Assembly (NCBI RefSeq): GCF_004791585.1
Contig: NZ_SRUU01000005.1
Location: 93,236-157,235 of the forward strand
DNA from: Mesorhizobium sp. M1C.F.Ca.ET.210.01.1.1
GTDB lineage: Bacteria; Pseudomonadota; Alphaproteobacteria; Rhizobiales; Rhizobiaceae
Reading direction: 5' to 3'
DNA length: 64,000 bases
In this document: positions 44,155-53,300 of the stretch, in pieces
Numbering within the stretch: the stretch's first letter is position 1
Layout of the letters: each line of letters begins with the position of its first letter
Position numbers and translations under genes: made by a program
Notes under the pieces: model-generated
Seen by the model: only the letters and a program-made list of their open reading frames with translations
Told to the model about the DNA's origin: nothing
Databases searched by the model: none

Positions 44155-44489
44155 GGTCGTTCAACGCCTCGTTGCGACAGGAAGCGCAGCAAGGCGCTGT
44201 GAGCCTCCGTTTTTCGCCCGGCCACGAGCAGGGCGCGGCTCTTCAGCAACGCAAGCGCCGGGTGGGCCATTCCTTCCAAGGTCTCCAGCCTGGCAATCGT
44301 GGCCAGCGCCTTTTCCGCTTCGCCATCAAGTATGAGCAGGTGCGCTAATGTCCTCAGGAGACCGGCATTTTCCGGCGCCAGCTGTGCGGCGATGAGCAGG
44401 TACGTCGCACCCCGCTTGGCCTGCCCATGACATCCGTAGAGATAGCCCAGGACATGCAGCAGATGGACCGTGTCATGCGGGTCGGTCAG
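44151..44489 (-). CDS. sctY: SctY (YscY-like) TPR chaperone, CTG start, missed by standard gene finding
   Basis: This 112-residue TPR-like protein reads LLHVLGYLYGCHGQAKRGATYL, LIAAQLAPENAGLLRTLAHLL, GEAEKALATIARLE and HPALALLKSRALLVAGRKTEA. That is the same helical pattern and length as Yersinia YscY (114 residues). The frame is open from 44540 to 44151 with no ATG, GTG or TTG before residue 70. A CTG at 44489 overlaps the upstream stop as CTGA and has a strong AGGAAGGA site nine bases before it. The stop overlaps sctV as ATGA. YscY binds YscX and the SctV gate, and in Yersinia the order is also yscX-yscY-sctV. The identification rests on length, fold and synteny. Confidence 0.65.
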   Translation of the reverse strand: MTDPHDTVHLLHVLGYLYGCHGQAKRGATYLLIAAQLAPENAGLLRTLAHLLILDGEAEKALATIARLETLEGMAHPALALLKSRALLVAGRKTEAHSALLRFLSQRGVERP

Positions 44490-44926
44490 ATTTCGATTCC
44501 TTCCTGCATGCGCCCGAGCAGATCGCGATGACGCTCGATTTCACCCTCGATCAGTGCTCTGGCGAGCGTCTTGAGTTGCTCGCCGCCCTCGAGCTCAGGG
44601 ACCAGGTTCGTTATGAAATGCTGGAGAATGGGCACGGAGCGACGCAGGATGGCTGGCTCCGGAATTGCGGGCATGACGAAGTTGATCAGGATGTCATCCA
44701 GCGATTCGCCCGCCGCATCTCGTGAGGCCTGGAACTCCGCCGTCTCAGGCCTCTCTGCGGCAGCGGCCGCTTTCGTCCCCTGGGCGCGCTTTGCGGCCTG
44801 GTCGACACCATTCATCCGTCGCCGGCTGATGGTTTGGTTGCGCACGCCTTCCGCCTGATGGACGTCACGGCCGGCAGTGTCCATCCTTGCCGAATCGAGG
44901 CGCGGCCCTTCGAGCCGGCGGTTCAC
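44486..44926 (-). CDS. sctX: SctX (YscX-like) T3SS protein
   Basis: This 146-residue protein has a polar N-terminus rich in R, D and A and a conserved-looking C-terminal helical half: ESLDDILINFVMPAIPEPAILRRSVPILQHFITNLVPELEGG, then TLARALIEGEIERHRDLLGRM. Length and position between sctD and the sctY-like gene match YscX, an exported early substrate that requires YscY as chaperone. The start is GTG, overlapping the sctD stop as GTGA; a later ATG (codon 15) is possible. Sequence similarity to Yersinia YscX is not obvious by eye, so context carries the call. Confidence 0.55.
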   Translation of the reverse strand: MNRRLEGPRLDSARMDTAGRDVHQAEGVRNQTISRRRMNGVDQAAKRAQGTKAAAAAERPETAEFQASRDAAGESLDDILINFVMPAIPEPAILRRSVPILQHFITNLVPELEGGEQLKTLARALIEGEIERHRDLLGRMQEGIEI

Positions 44927-45924
44927 GGATATTTCAGCGCGACCGTAGCGCCGCCCTTGGTCAGCAGAAGTTCCGTCTCGCCAATGTGCTTGATGGTCCA
45001 GCCGTCATCCGTGAACGCACCTTCGTGATAGCGCGCACCGTTGGCTGCGATGACATAAGGCCGATCGCCATACCAGATCGCCTGCAGCGTCAGCCGCGGC
45101 GCCTGCGGCGCGTTGCCGATCATGACGTTGGACACCAGGGGGACACGAGTGCCAAACGCTTCGTCGAACCAGGATTGCGTTTCCGTCCAGACGCCACTCT
45201 TGTCACTCGGGATCATACCCGAAACCACCAGGCGGCCGGGCGATCGCTGGACCGTCACCGTGTTTATGCCGGACTGATCGAGACGCAATTTGAGCTGGCT
45301 TTCCGCTTCGGCGGCGGTTTGAATTTGCGCGGGCGATGAATCGTCCAGCACGTCCTGGCCCCGCTCGCCGGCAAAAGCCACTTTGACCTGGCCGTCCTGG
45401 GAGGAAAATGTCTGCGCGCGAATGTCGGGCTTGGCGAGAGAGAACCCGTTGGCGGCGACGGAAACAGCGAAAACGGCAAAGACAACGCTGCCCGCAACCA
45501 GCACCGGTCGGTTGCCGATCGACCACCGGTTCGGGGGGCGTTCCGGATTGACCAGCCGGATACGGGCATCGCCGATGCCTAGGATGATCGGCAACCTGCA
45601 GCGGCTGCCCTGTCCTTGACGGATGATCTCGCCCGTGGCGAGCGCGACATCGCCGCCGACGGCTTCGACTTCAAACTGGCTGCCCTTGCGCCGCAGCCTT
45701 GCGTGGATCGGAGCGATGCCGGCATCTCTCAGGACAACGTCTGATTCGGTGCTGGAGCCGATCGTGTACAGGGGCTCGACCAGACTGAGTTCGGCACCGG
45801 CATGAAACCCTTCGGTTACGCTCAGCGCAACTGATTGCGCCGTTGCCGGCGATAGGGCGAGCATCGACCGGAGCCGCCGCGCGGGCGCGGCATCCAGATA
45901 TCTGCCGATAGGACTAGCGGTCAT
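44923..45924 (-). CDS. sctD: T3SS inner-membrane ring protein SctD
   Basis: This 333-residue protein has a cytoplasmic FHA-like domain at about 33-125 (YTIGSSTESDVVLRDAGIAPIHARL is the FHA core). One membrane helix follows at about 139-160 (RPVLVAGSVVFAVFAVSVAANGF). The periplasmic region has ring-building BON-like modules, including LDQSGINTVTVQRSPGRLVVSGMI. This is the YscD/SctD layout, which forms the outer of the two inner-membrane rings with SctJ. It is the second gene of the leftward T3SS operon. FHA domains in SctD often do not bind phosphothreonine, so no regulation is implied. Confidence 0.85.
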   Translation of the reverse strand: MTASPIGRYLDAAPARRLRSMLALSPATAQSVALSVTEGFHAGAELSLVEPLYTIGSSTESDVVLRDAGIAPIHARLRRKGSQFEVEAVGGDVALATGEIIRQGQGSRCRLPIILGIGDARIRLVNPERPPNRWSIGNRPVLVAGSVVFAVFAVSVAANGFSLAKPDIRAQTFSSQDGQVKVAFAGERGQDVLDDSSPAQIQTAAEAESQLKLRLDQSGINTVTVQRSPGRLVVSGMIPSDKSGVWTETQSWFDEAFGTRVPLVSNVMIGNAPQAPRLTLQAIWYGDRPYVIAANGARYHEGAFTDDGWTIKHIGETELLLTKGGATVALKYP

Positions 45925-46047
45925 GCCACTTCATCTCCCCGCCGATGAGGATTTCAAATGCAGCCGGACGATGGCGTTCGATAATTTCCGCCGTGCAAGT
46001 ACGCCGCCGATTGCTCGCGGCGGCGCATGGGTTCGAGCATCTCTGCG

Positions 46048-46230
46048 TCAAGCCTTCTCAGCCGACTCGCCGAGCGTCTTGGCGGTGCTCATCAGCATGT
46101 CATGCTGGGATTTCGCCATCTCTTTGGTGATCTCCAGGCTGAACATGCGCTCCTGCTGCTTGATCATCTTGTCCAGGTTCTGTTCCGGCGACCCTGCAGA
46201 GCCGGACGTAACGGGAGGGGTGGCAGCCAT
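46048..46230 (-). CDS. Small helical T3SS protein, candidate needle subunit
   Basis: This 60-residue protein has no signal peptide. It has a short Ala/Thr/Ser-rich start and then one long amphipathic helix (NLDKMIKQQERMFSLEITKEMAKSQHDMLMSTAKTL). That size and the Q-rich then S/L-rich helix resemble needle (SctF/NopA) or inner-rod subunits, which polymerise through such helices. A strong AGGAG site eight bases before the ATG suggests high expression, as expected for a needle. It is the first gene of the leftward T3SS operon. The remaining gap of 123 bases to sctD holds no confident gene. Sequence alone does not prove the role. Confidence 0.45.
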   Translation of the reverse strand: MAATPPVTSGSAGSPEQNLDKMIKQQERMFSLEITKEMAKSQHDMLMSTAKTLGESAEKA

Positions 46231-46427
46231 CATTGTCTCCTTGAAGGGCTATTCAGGTAGCAAGCCCGGACCCAGGCCTGCGGCCCGAGACTTTGCTATA
46301 ACAACTTAGGGCAGGACGATCGGAAATGAAAGTCCACTTGGAATATTTGAGGCTTGTGTGTTCCAACTGTTGCGTTTCGGGCGTTCACGGAGTAGCCTGA
46401 CCAACGGGGTTGGATGGGGTAACGGGA
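46231..46427. promoter_or_regulatory. Divergent promoter region of the left T3SS operon and the RpiR-type gene
   Basis: The 197-base space separates two divergent starts. An inverted repeat TTGGAA (46337-46342) and TTCCAA (46360-46365), separated by 17 bases, lies close to the middle. It could be an operator for the adjacent regulator; its half-sites resemble the TTGG/CCAA dyads before rhcC1. Confidence 0.4.
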
Positions 46428-47303
46428 ATGGAAAAAGGTCCTTTGGCGGAGCTGTTGGTCGAACGGTTTGAGAACATGCCGCCGCAACTGCGGGTGGCGG
46501 CGCGTTTCGTGCTGGATCATCCCGAGGACGTGGCGCTGATGTCGATGCGCGAGCAGGCGCAGCAGGCCGGCGTTTCGCACAGCACGATGATGCGGCTGGC
46601 GCGGTGGCTCGGCCTCGAAGGCTATGAGGACATGCGCAGCCTTTATGCGCGCGCGCTGCGTGAGACGATAGCCGGAGAACCCGCCCGACAGAGTGTCGAA
46701 CGGGATGGCGATTCGGGATATTCGACGGCCGGCGTCGTTGCGGACTCTCTTGCTGCCCAGATTTCAAGTCTTGGCGAGTACGGCAACGCCATGCAGTTCA
46801 TCGCCGCCGCCGAGCTGCTTGCGGGAGCGCGCAATCTATTCGGTCTCGGCTCAGGCTCAGCCTATGCGATTGCGAGCCATTTCGTTCACATCATGTCGTT
46901 TGCGGCTGGCGCTGAGCGCAAGGTGATGCTTGTCGGCGAGATTGCCGGACAGGGTCTCAATGCGCTTCAGCACGCAGGGCGCGGCGACGTGCTCCTTGCT
47001 GTGGGCATGTCGCCCTATGAACGCATGACGATGGAGGTGGCGCGCCAGTCGGCCCGGCAGGGGGTCAGCGTGGTGGCGATCACCGACAGCAGCGTGTCGC
47101 CGCTGACCCGGATCGCGCGGGAAGCAATCATCGTCACCTCAAACTCGCAATCGTTCTTCCGAAGCATGGCGCCGGCGTTCGCCGCCGTCGAAATCCTGGC
47201 TGCGCTGACGGCGGCGCGGTCCGAAACGGATGCCGCGGAACGAATGAAGCAGTCGGAAGAGCAGCTTGCTGCCTTCGGCATTTATTGGAAGCCGCCTCGA
47301 TAA
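46428..47303 (+). CDS. MurR/RpiR-family transcriptional regulator
   Basis: This is a 291-residue regulator. The N-terminal RpiR-type helix-turn-helix (about 1-75) reads PPQLRVAARFVLDHPEDVALMSMREQAQQAGVSHSTMMRLARWLGLEGYEDMR. A SIS domain (about 110-270), with LFGLGSGSAYAIASHFVH, DVLLAVGMSPYERMTMEVARQSARQGVSVVAITDS, normally binds a sugar phosphate. MurR of E. coli senses MurNAc-6-phosphate. Next to a LysM-containing giant protein and an L,D-transpeptidase, this hints that T3SS expression might follow cell-wall sugar signals, which is speculative. Start 46428 has a weak GGG site and is preferred over 46410. Confidence 0.88.
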   Translation: MEKGPLAELLVERFENMPPQLRVAARFVLDHPEDVALMSMREQAQQAGVSHSTMMRLARWLGLEGYEDMRSLYARALRETIAGEPARQSVERDGDSGYSTAGVVADSLAAQISSLGEYGNAMQFIAAAELLAGARNLFGLGSGSAYAIASHFVHIMSFAAGAERKVMLVGEIAGQGLNALQHAGRGDVLLAVGMSPYERMTMEVARQSARQGVSVVAITDSSVSPLTRIAREAIIVTSNSQSFFRSMAPAFAAVEILAALTAARSETDAAERMKQSEEQLAAFGIYWKPPR

Positions 47304-47379
47304 CACGCAAGGGTTGCGATCGGGGCGGGCGTGACGGCGGCCGGGCTGCCGGTAGCAGTGATTTCCGGAGGTCGTGCAG

Positions 47380-50300
47380 ATGGTTCGCCCGATAACGCTC
47401 ACCAAGCCGCCGCTTCAGTCGCAAAAGGTCGATCCCAAGGCAAACGCGGCACAGATTGCGCGGCTGGAGGCGCAGGCAGCGGAGCTGCGGGAGCAGATCA
47501 GGCTTGCCAACAGGATGGGCGAGCGCGATTGGGCGGCGCAGGCCCGCCAGGAACTGGCTCAGGTAAACACGCAACTAAACTCGCTTCAGCCGAACCCCGC
47601 AACGGCTCCGGCGACGCCGGGTGTCGTGAACGCCGGCAATGGCACATCCGGCAATGGCGTTACGGTGGCGCCGGCCGTCTATGTGCACAGCAATCTCGCG
47701 TCGCCTCCCGTGACACTGGTGGACTTCGATGGAAGTCCGGCCAAGGATGATCCTGCTGCCGCGGCCACTGCGCGCAACATCGTCAACGACGTTACCGGCG
47801 GCAAGAGCATCGACCAGATTGCCTCCGCCCGTCACATGACGGGCGAACAGGTCATCGCCGCGCTCAGATCCGGCGGAATGGCCGTGTCGACCACCGACCC
47901 GACGAGCGGCAACGGCGACGTGCAGACGACGAAGATCACGGATGCCGGCGGCCGCACCGTCACGCAATATTACGACTACCAGCATGATAGCTACTATACG
48001 AGCGTCCAGGCACAGCCCAACGGCGCGGTGACCAACTCGCCGACCCGGGACGGGCTCGGGCGCAAGGAAACCAGCACATACAATTCCGATACCGGCGCCA
48101 TAACGACACGCTATGAGGACGATCTGGGGACAGGGACGGTCACCGAGCAGACGTCACTGCCCAACGGCGCGTTGGTGGAAACGGTGACGCCGGGCGCCGG
48201 ACCTTCGCTACCCGTGACCACCGTCACCGGTCCAGACGGCAGCAAAACCATTCTGAAGCCCTCCCAGGATCCAGGTGGCGACAGCACGCAGGATATCAAG
48301 AACGGTCTTGCCGACGGAAAAAGCATCGACCAGATCGCGAAGGAGAACGACCTCACCAGCCAGCAGGTAATCGCCGAACTGCAAGCCGCCGGCTACAAGG
48401 TTACGACGAACAGCAGCAGCGACGCGCAGTCGGTTGAGCTCGTCGACCCGCGCACCGGCGGCAAGACCCTCTACTCTTGTGATTATCAGCACGACGTACG
48501 CACCGTCACGACCACGGCGGACGGCAAGAAAACGTCGGTATCCATCGATGGCAAGGGAACCGAAACCAAGACCGTCACCGACCAAGACGGCCGGGTGACG
48601 AAGACCACCACCGAGAAGATCAATGGCGGCAAGCCTGTCGAGTACGAGGTCAAGCCGAACGACAACCTGACCCGTATCGCGCAACAGTATGGCGTGACGC
48701 TGGATGATCTCAGGCGGACGAATCCGGAGCTTTTCGGCTCGTCGCGCGACCCAAGCACAATCCATACAGGCGAAAAAATTACCATCGACAACGGCACCCG
48801 CACGACGGTCGAGGTCACATTCAACGGCTATACGCTGACCACCAAGCCCGATGGCAGCATGACGCTGCACAACAACACCACCGGCACCGACCTGAAAATC
48901 GAGGCGGGAAGCACGCAAGAAGCCCTGGCCAGGACGCTGCTGGCGGTGAACCCCAACAGCAGCGACCCCAAGGTGGCAAAAGAGGGCGAGGTCGTGAAGA
49001 CCTTCGTCGAGGGGCTGTTGGCGGGGGAGACCCTGCCCAGTCTGATCGATGCCGCGGAAAAGGCCGGACAGGACAAACAGGACCTGATCGACAAATACGA
49101 CCTGGGTACGCCCGCCAAGCCGAAGCTTAACGGGCAGAACAGGGTTGTCGATCCATTTGGCGATCCACCCCCGGGCAACGCACCCTCCGGGGGAAAATGG
49201 ACGCCGATGAAGATAGATGGCGTCTGGAGGTGGGTCGATCCCCAGGTCGCCCAGGCCATCATCAATGAGAACATCGCACTGTCGCGCATCACCGAGACGC
49301 GGGCTCTGGCAGGCCAGCGGCAGGAGCAGTTCAACGTCGATCTGCTCGATCCTGCCTACAAGGATGCCGTCGACGGCGCGCAAACCATCATAAACAAGGC
49401 ACTGGAGCCTCACGGCCTGCAATGGACGCCGCAGAAACCCAAGGGCACCCTCGCCGATGCGCAGGCGCGGCTGACCAAAGCCAACACCCTTCTGCAGAAC
49501 GCACAGGATGCCCGAGGCGAGTATGAGAATGCCGGGCGCGTCCTCAAGGATGCCATTGCCGGGCAAGGCAAGCTCACTCCTCTGGGCGATCCGAATGCGC
49601 CGTCGGTCAAAGCGCGGGGCACTCCCGACCTTGATCCGAAATACGACCAGGGCGTCGCCGACCATAGCGCCGTCGACAAGCTGTTTTCCGAGGTCGGCCT
49701 GCATCTGAGCAAGGGCGACAAGCTAACCATCGACTACCTGGTTGGGCAGGCCGAACTCGCCGGCGTCCCCGCGGACTCCAAGGAATACAAGGACCTCAAA
49801 GCCCTGCAGACGACGGCAGGCAACCAGCTCGAACTGGCCCAGGCCTACCAGAACTATTTCGACGCCCATGCCGATGCCGCACAGGTCAACGCGCGGCAGA
49901 CGGACCTCGAGCAGAAGCTGGCTACCGAATATCTTGGTAAACAGAACTTTAATTTTGACGAGAAGTACAATCGCATCAATGGCGACTACCTCGGGCACTA
50001 CAAGAACTCGTCGCTCGAGATCCGTGACGGCCAGCTCTGGGTGGTCAACCATTTCGATGAGGGAACCACTGAACAGCAGCTGACCTACAGCCTGAACGAC
50101 AAGCATGTCAGGGGCGAATATCGCGATCGCCAACTCAACAAGGACTGGCAGGCGCTGCTGGCCGGCTACGACTCCAACGCAAAAATGTGCACGGCAAATG
50201 GCCTGCAATCGGTGAGGTCCAGCGAGGAGCAGGCGGCAAAGAGCCTCAACGACGTCCTGGACCGGCAGCTCGGCGACAGCCTCGCCGATCTGAACGCCAA

Positions 50301-53300
50301 GCTGCCGACCCTGCAGACCAATTTCGACAATGCGCTGGCGCATCACAAGCCGGGATCGGTCGATGCTCCCGAAGGCACGTTGCCCGACGGCGTGCAGCCG
50401 GTCGAGATCAATGTCGGCGGACAGACGATCAAGGTGACGCCGGACGTTGCCCGCAACTACAACGAGCATGGGATCGATGCGCTGACCCAGGGCGGGAAGG
50501 CGATCTGGATCGACCTTGATACCAAGGATGACGACCCCAATGGCCGCTGGGTCGATCCCGAACTGGCGGTCGCCAAGCTCAGGCTGGAGGCGACAAGGCT
50601 TCAGATAAGTCAAATCCAGGATCTGCGCAGACAGTTACAGGGCTTCAACGACTATCACGAGCTTCGGCTCAGCGAGCCGTCTCTGCTGACCGATGACAAC
50701 ACCACTGTCGACAAAACCTATCTGGACAAGCACGAACAGCAGACGCTCGACGCCATCTATCAGCCGAGGTTCCAGCAGCTGCTCGACAGAGGCTACGACA
50801 AGGAGTTCCACCAACAGCTCGGCACGGATCTGGATACTACGGTAGCCAAAACGCTCGGCCTGGACAGTTCGACCGATGACGGCCGCGACGCGATAAAGAA
50901 TGTGACGGACGAGATCCGCGACATCGGCGGCGACAACCCGTATGTGCGTCGTGTGCCGATCTTCTATGTCGACGACCAGGTTGGAACGCAGCAGGTCACG
51001 CTGTTTGCGGTGCGCGACGGTGATGGCAACACCCGCTACGTCGACGCGACCGGCAAGAAGTTCGACGACCTCGGCGATTTCCAGGACAACAACAGCCAGT
51101 TTAGCGAGAGCGGCAAGCTCGTCGTTCCCAAAGACCTGGAAATGAAGGCGGGCGCCGACGGCAAGATCGCGCTCGAAGTGGTGAAAGCGCGCAATGTTTC
51201 GGTCTGGGACAAGGTTGTCGATCCGGTGGTCGGCATCGGCACCGGCATTGCAACCATCTTGTCGTTCACGCCGGCCGCGCCGGTCGCCGCACCGCTGGCC
51301 TATGCGGGCGCGGCCTATCTTGGAACGAGGGCCGTCATAAACGAGGTGAACCACCTCGACCATGGCGGCGAGTGGGACGATACCGAGTCAATGATGAACA
51401 TCGCCAGTGCGGCGACCACGGTTCTGCCCATGGCTTCCAGCGGCCTTCGCACGATCGGCATGGCGGCGAAGAGTGAGTCATTCTTGGCAGGCGTTGTCGC
51501 CAGTCCCCGCGCCTTCGCCGGCAGCATCGGCGCAACACGGTCGAACTGGGCGTTGGCAGCCGAAACCCGCACATACATGCAGTCGAGCGCCGGACTGAAC
51601 AAGGCGGCGTGGGGGATGGATGTCGGTTCGGTGATTGTCGGCTCACCGTTACTGGCAACATCCGCCTACGATCTCGCCGCCAACGGAGACCAGATGAACG
51701 GTCTCCAGTTTGCCAACGCGCTTACGGGTCTCGGCACCGGCATCACCGGCACGGGGCTCGGCATCCATGGTCTGCGGACGATGCGGCCGGGAACGGGCAC
51801 GCAGGACCCCGACGCTCCCGGCGCTGATGCCAATCCGCCGCCCGGCGGCGACGGACCGTTCCAGCAGCCGCCCGGCGGCAAAGGACCGTCGCAACTGGCG
51901 CTGGAACCCGGCCCTTCGGGTCGTCCGATGGATGTGTACGAAATCGGCGCCGACGGCGTTTATCGGCCAACAGGAAAGCAGGTCTTCCACGACCCCAGCC
52001 ACCCGGTGATCCCAGGAGAGGTGATCAAGACCGATGACGGCAGCGGCAATGGCTCGACGGCACAGCCGGGCCGCGATCCTGACGGCTCGACTGCCTCCGG
52101 CACACCGCACCCCGCCGACGGCGACCCCATCGTCGTGCCGGGTGAGCCAACAGGAAAGGACGGGTCGGTACGCCTCGTCTGGGACCCTGAGACACGCAGC
52201 TTTGCCGGCATGCCTCAACCCGACACCAGCGGCTACGTCTACACCAGCGGCAAGGATCCGAAGACCCCATCGGCCTATCTCGACGGCTTGACCGCCGAGC
52301 AACTTGTGAGCCGCTATGAACAGGAGAAGAGCTACTACTCCAGCCGCGAGTTGGCCGAACGCTACGGCCCGGACGGGGTCCAGATACCGCGCACGCCGCT
52401 TCGCGAGACCCTGCCGGACTTCCGTGTCGGCGTCACCTTCCGGGTCCGGCTGAACACGGGCCAGGCGTTCGGGATCGGCTCGCCGACCGTTGCCGCCGTT
52501 GGCTTCGGCGTCGGTACCAAGACCGACTTCGGCATTGTCGGATGGTCGATCGTCGACAGCGTCAGCCAGCGCAGCCTGACACCGTTCAAGGACGCGCTCG
52601 GCACCCAGGGAGTAGTGTCTTTCCGGGCCCGCGAATACAGGAACATCACGGCCCTTCAGGCCGGCGTCTGGCCGGTTTCCAACCAGACGGCCATGCCGGT
52701 CCGCAGCAGCGACCTCTCGGCGGTAGCCAGCAAGGCGGTGTTCAGCGATGCGAGCGGCTACAACGCCAAGCCCCTGGATGCTGCCATTGTCGGAACGACG
52801 CCGGACGGTGAAGGCATCGTGATCGAGATGAGCTACACGCCTTCGCTCAAAGGCAAGGAGGCCACGCTCGCACCGGGGCAGCATGATTTCTTCGGCGTGC
52901 CGGCCGAAAACAGCGCCGGCCACGTCACGCTGCAAGGCGCGCTTCCGTTCGACCGTGTCATGACCGAGACCAAGGCTGGCATACGCCTGCCGATCGTGGC
53001 CAATCATGTCGCGGCCGTCGATCAGATGCCGCGCATCGGTTTCGAGAAGCGCCCCGAAACGCCCGTCACGGACACGCTCCAGCCGGGCGACATCGTGTCG
53101 AAGGAAACCTACGACCAGATCCAGTCCGCCCTCGGCGCGACAAACCTTAAGGTCCAGTTCGCGGTCAAGGACCCGACAAAAGCATCCGAACTCGTCGCGG
53201 CCATCGAACGCGGCGACGGCGTCGGGCCGATCCATGACCTCGTCAAGTCCGGCCAGATCGATCCATCGAACACGGTTTCTTTTGTCGATGAACCGACGGT

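Noticed and set aside
45914..46051. 45-codon frame between the candidate needle gene and sctD, starting with TTG as TTGA
   Set aside because: The stop/start overlap resembles other junctions here, but the product has no recognisable features, a competing frame is equally open, and it has no good ribosome-binding site.
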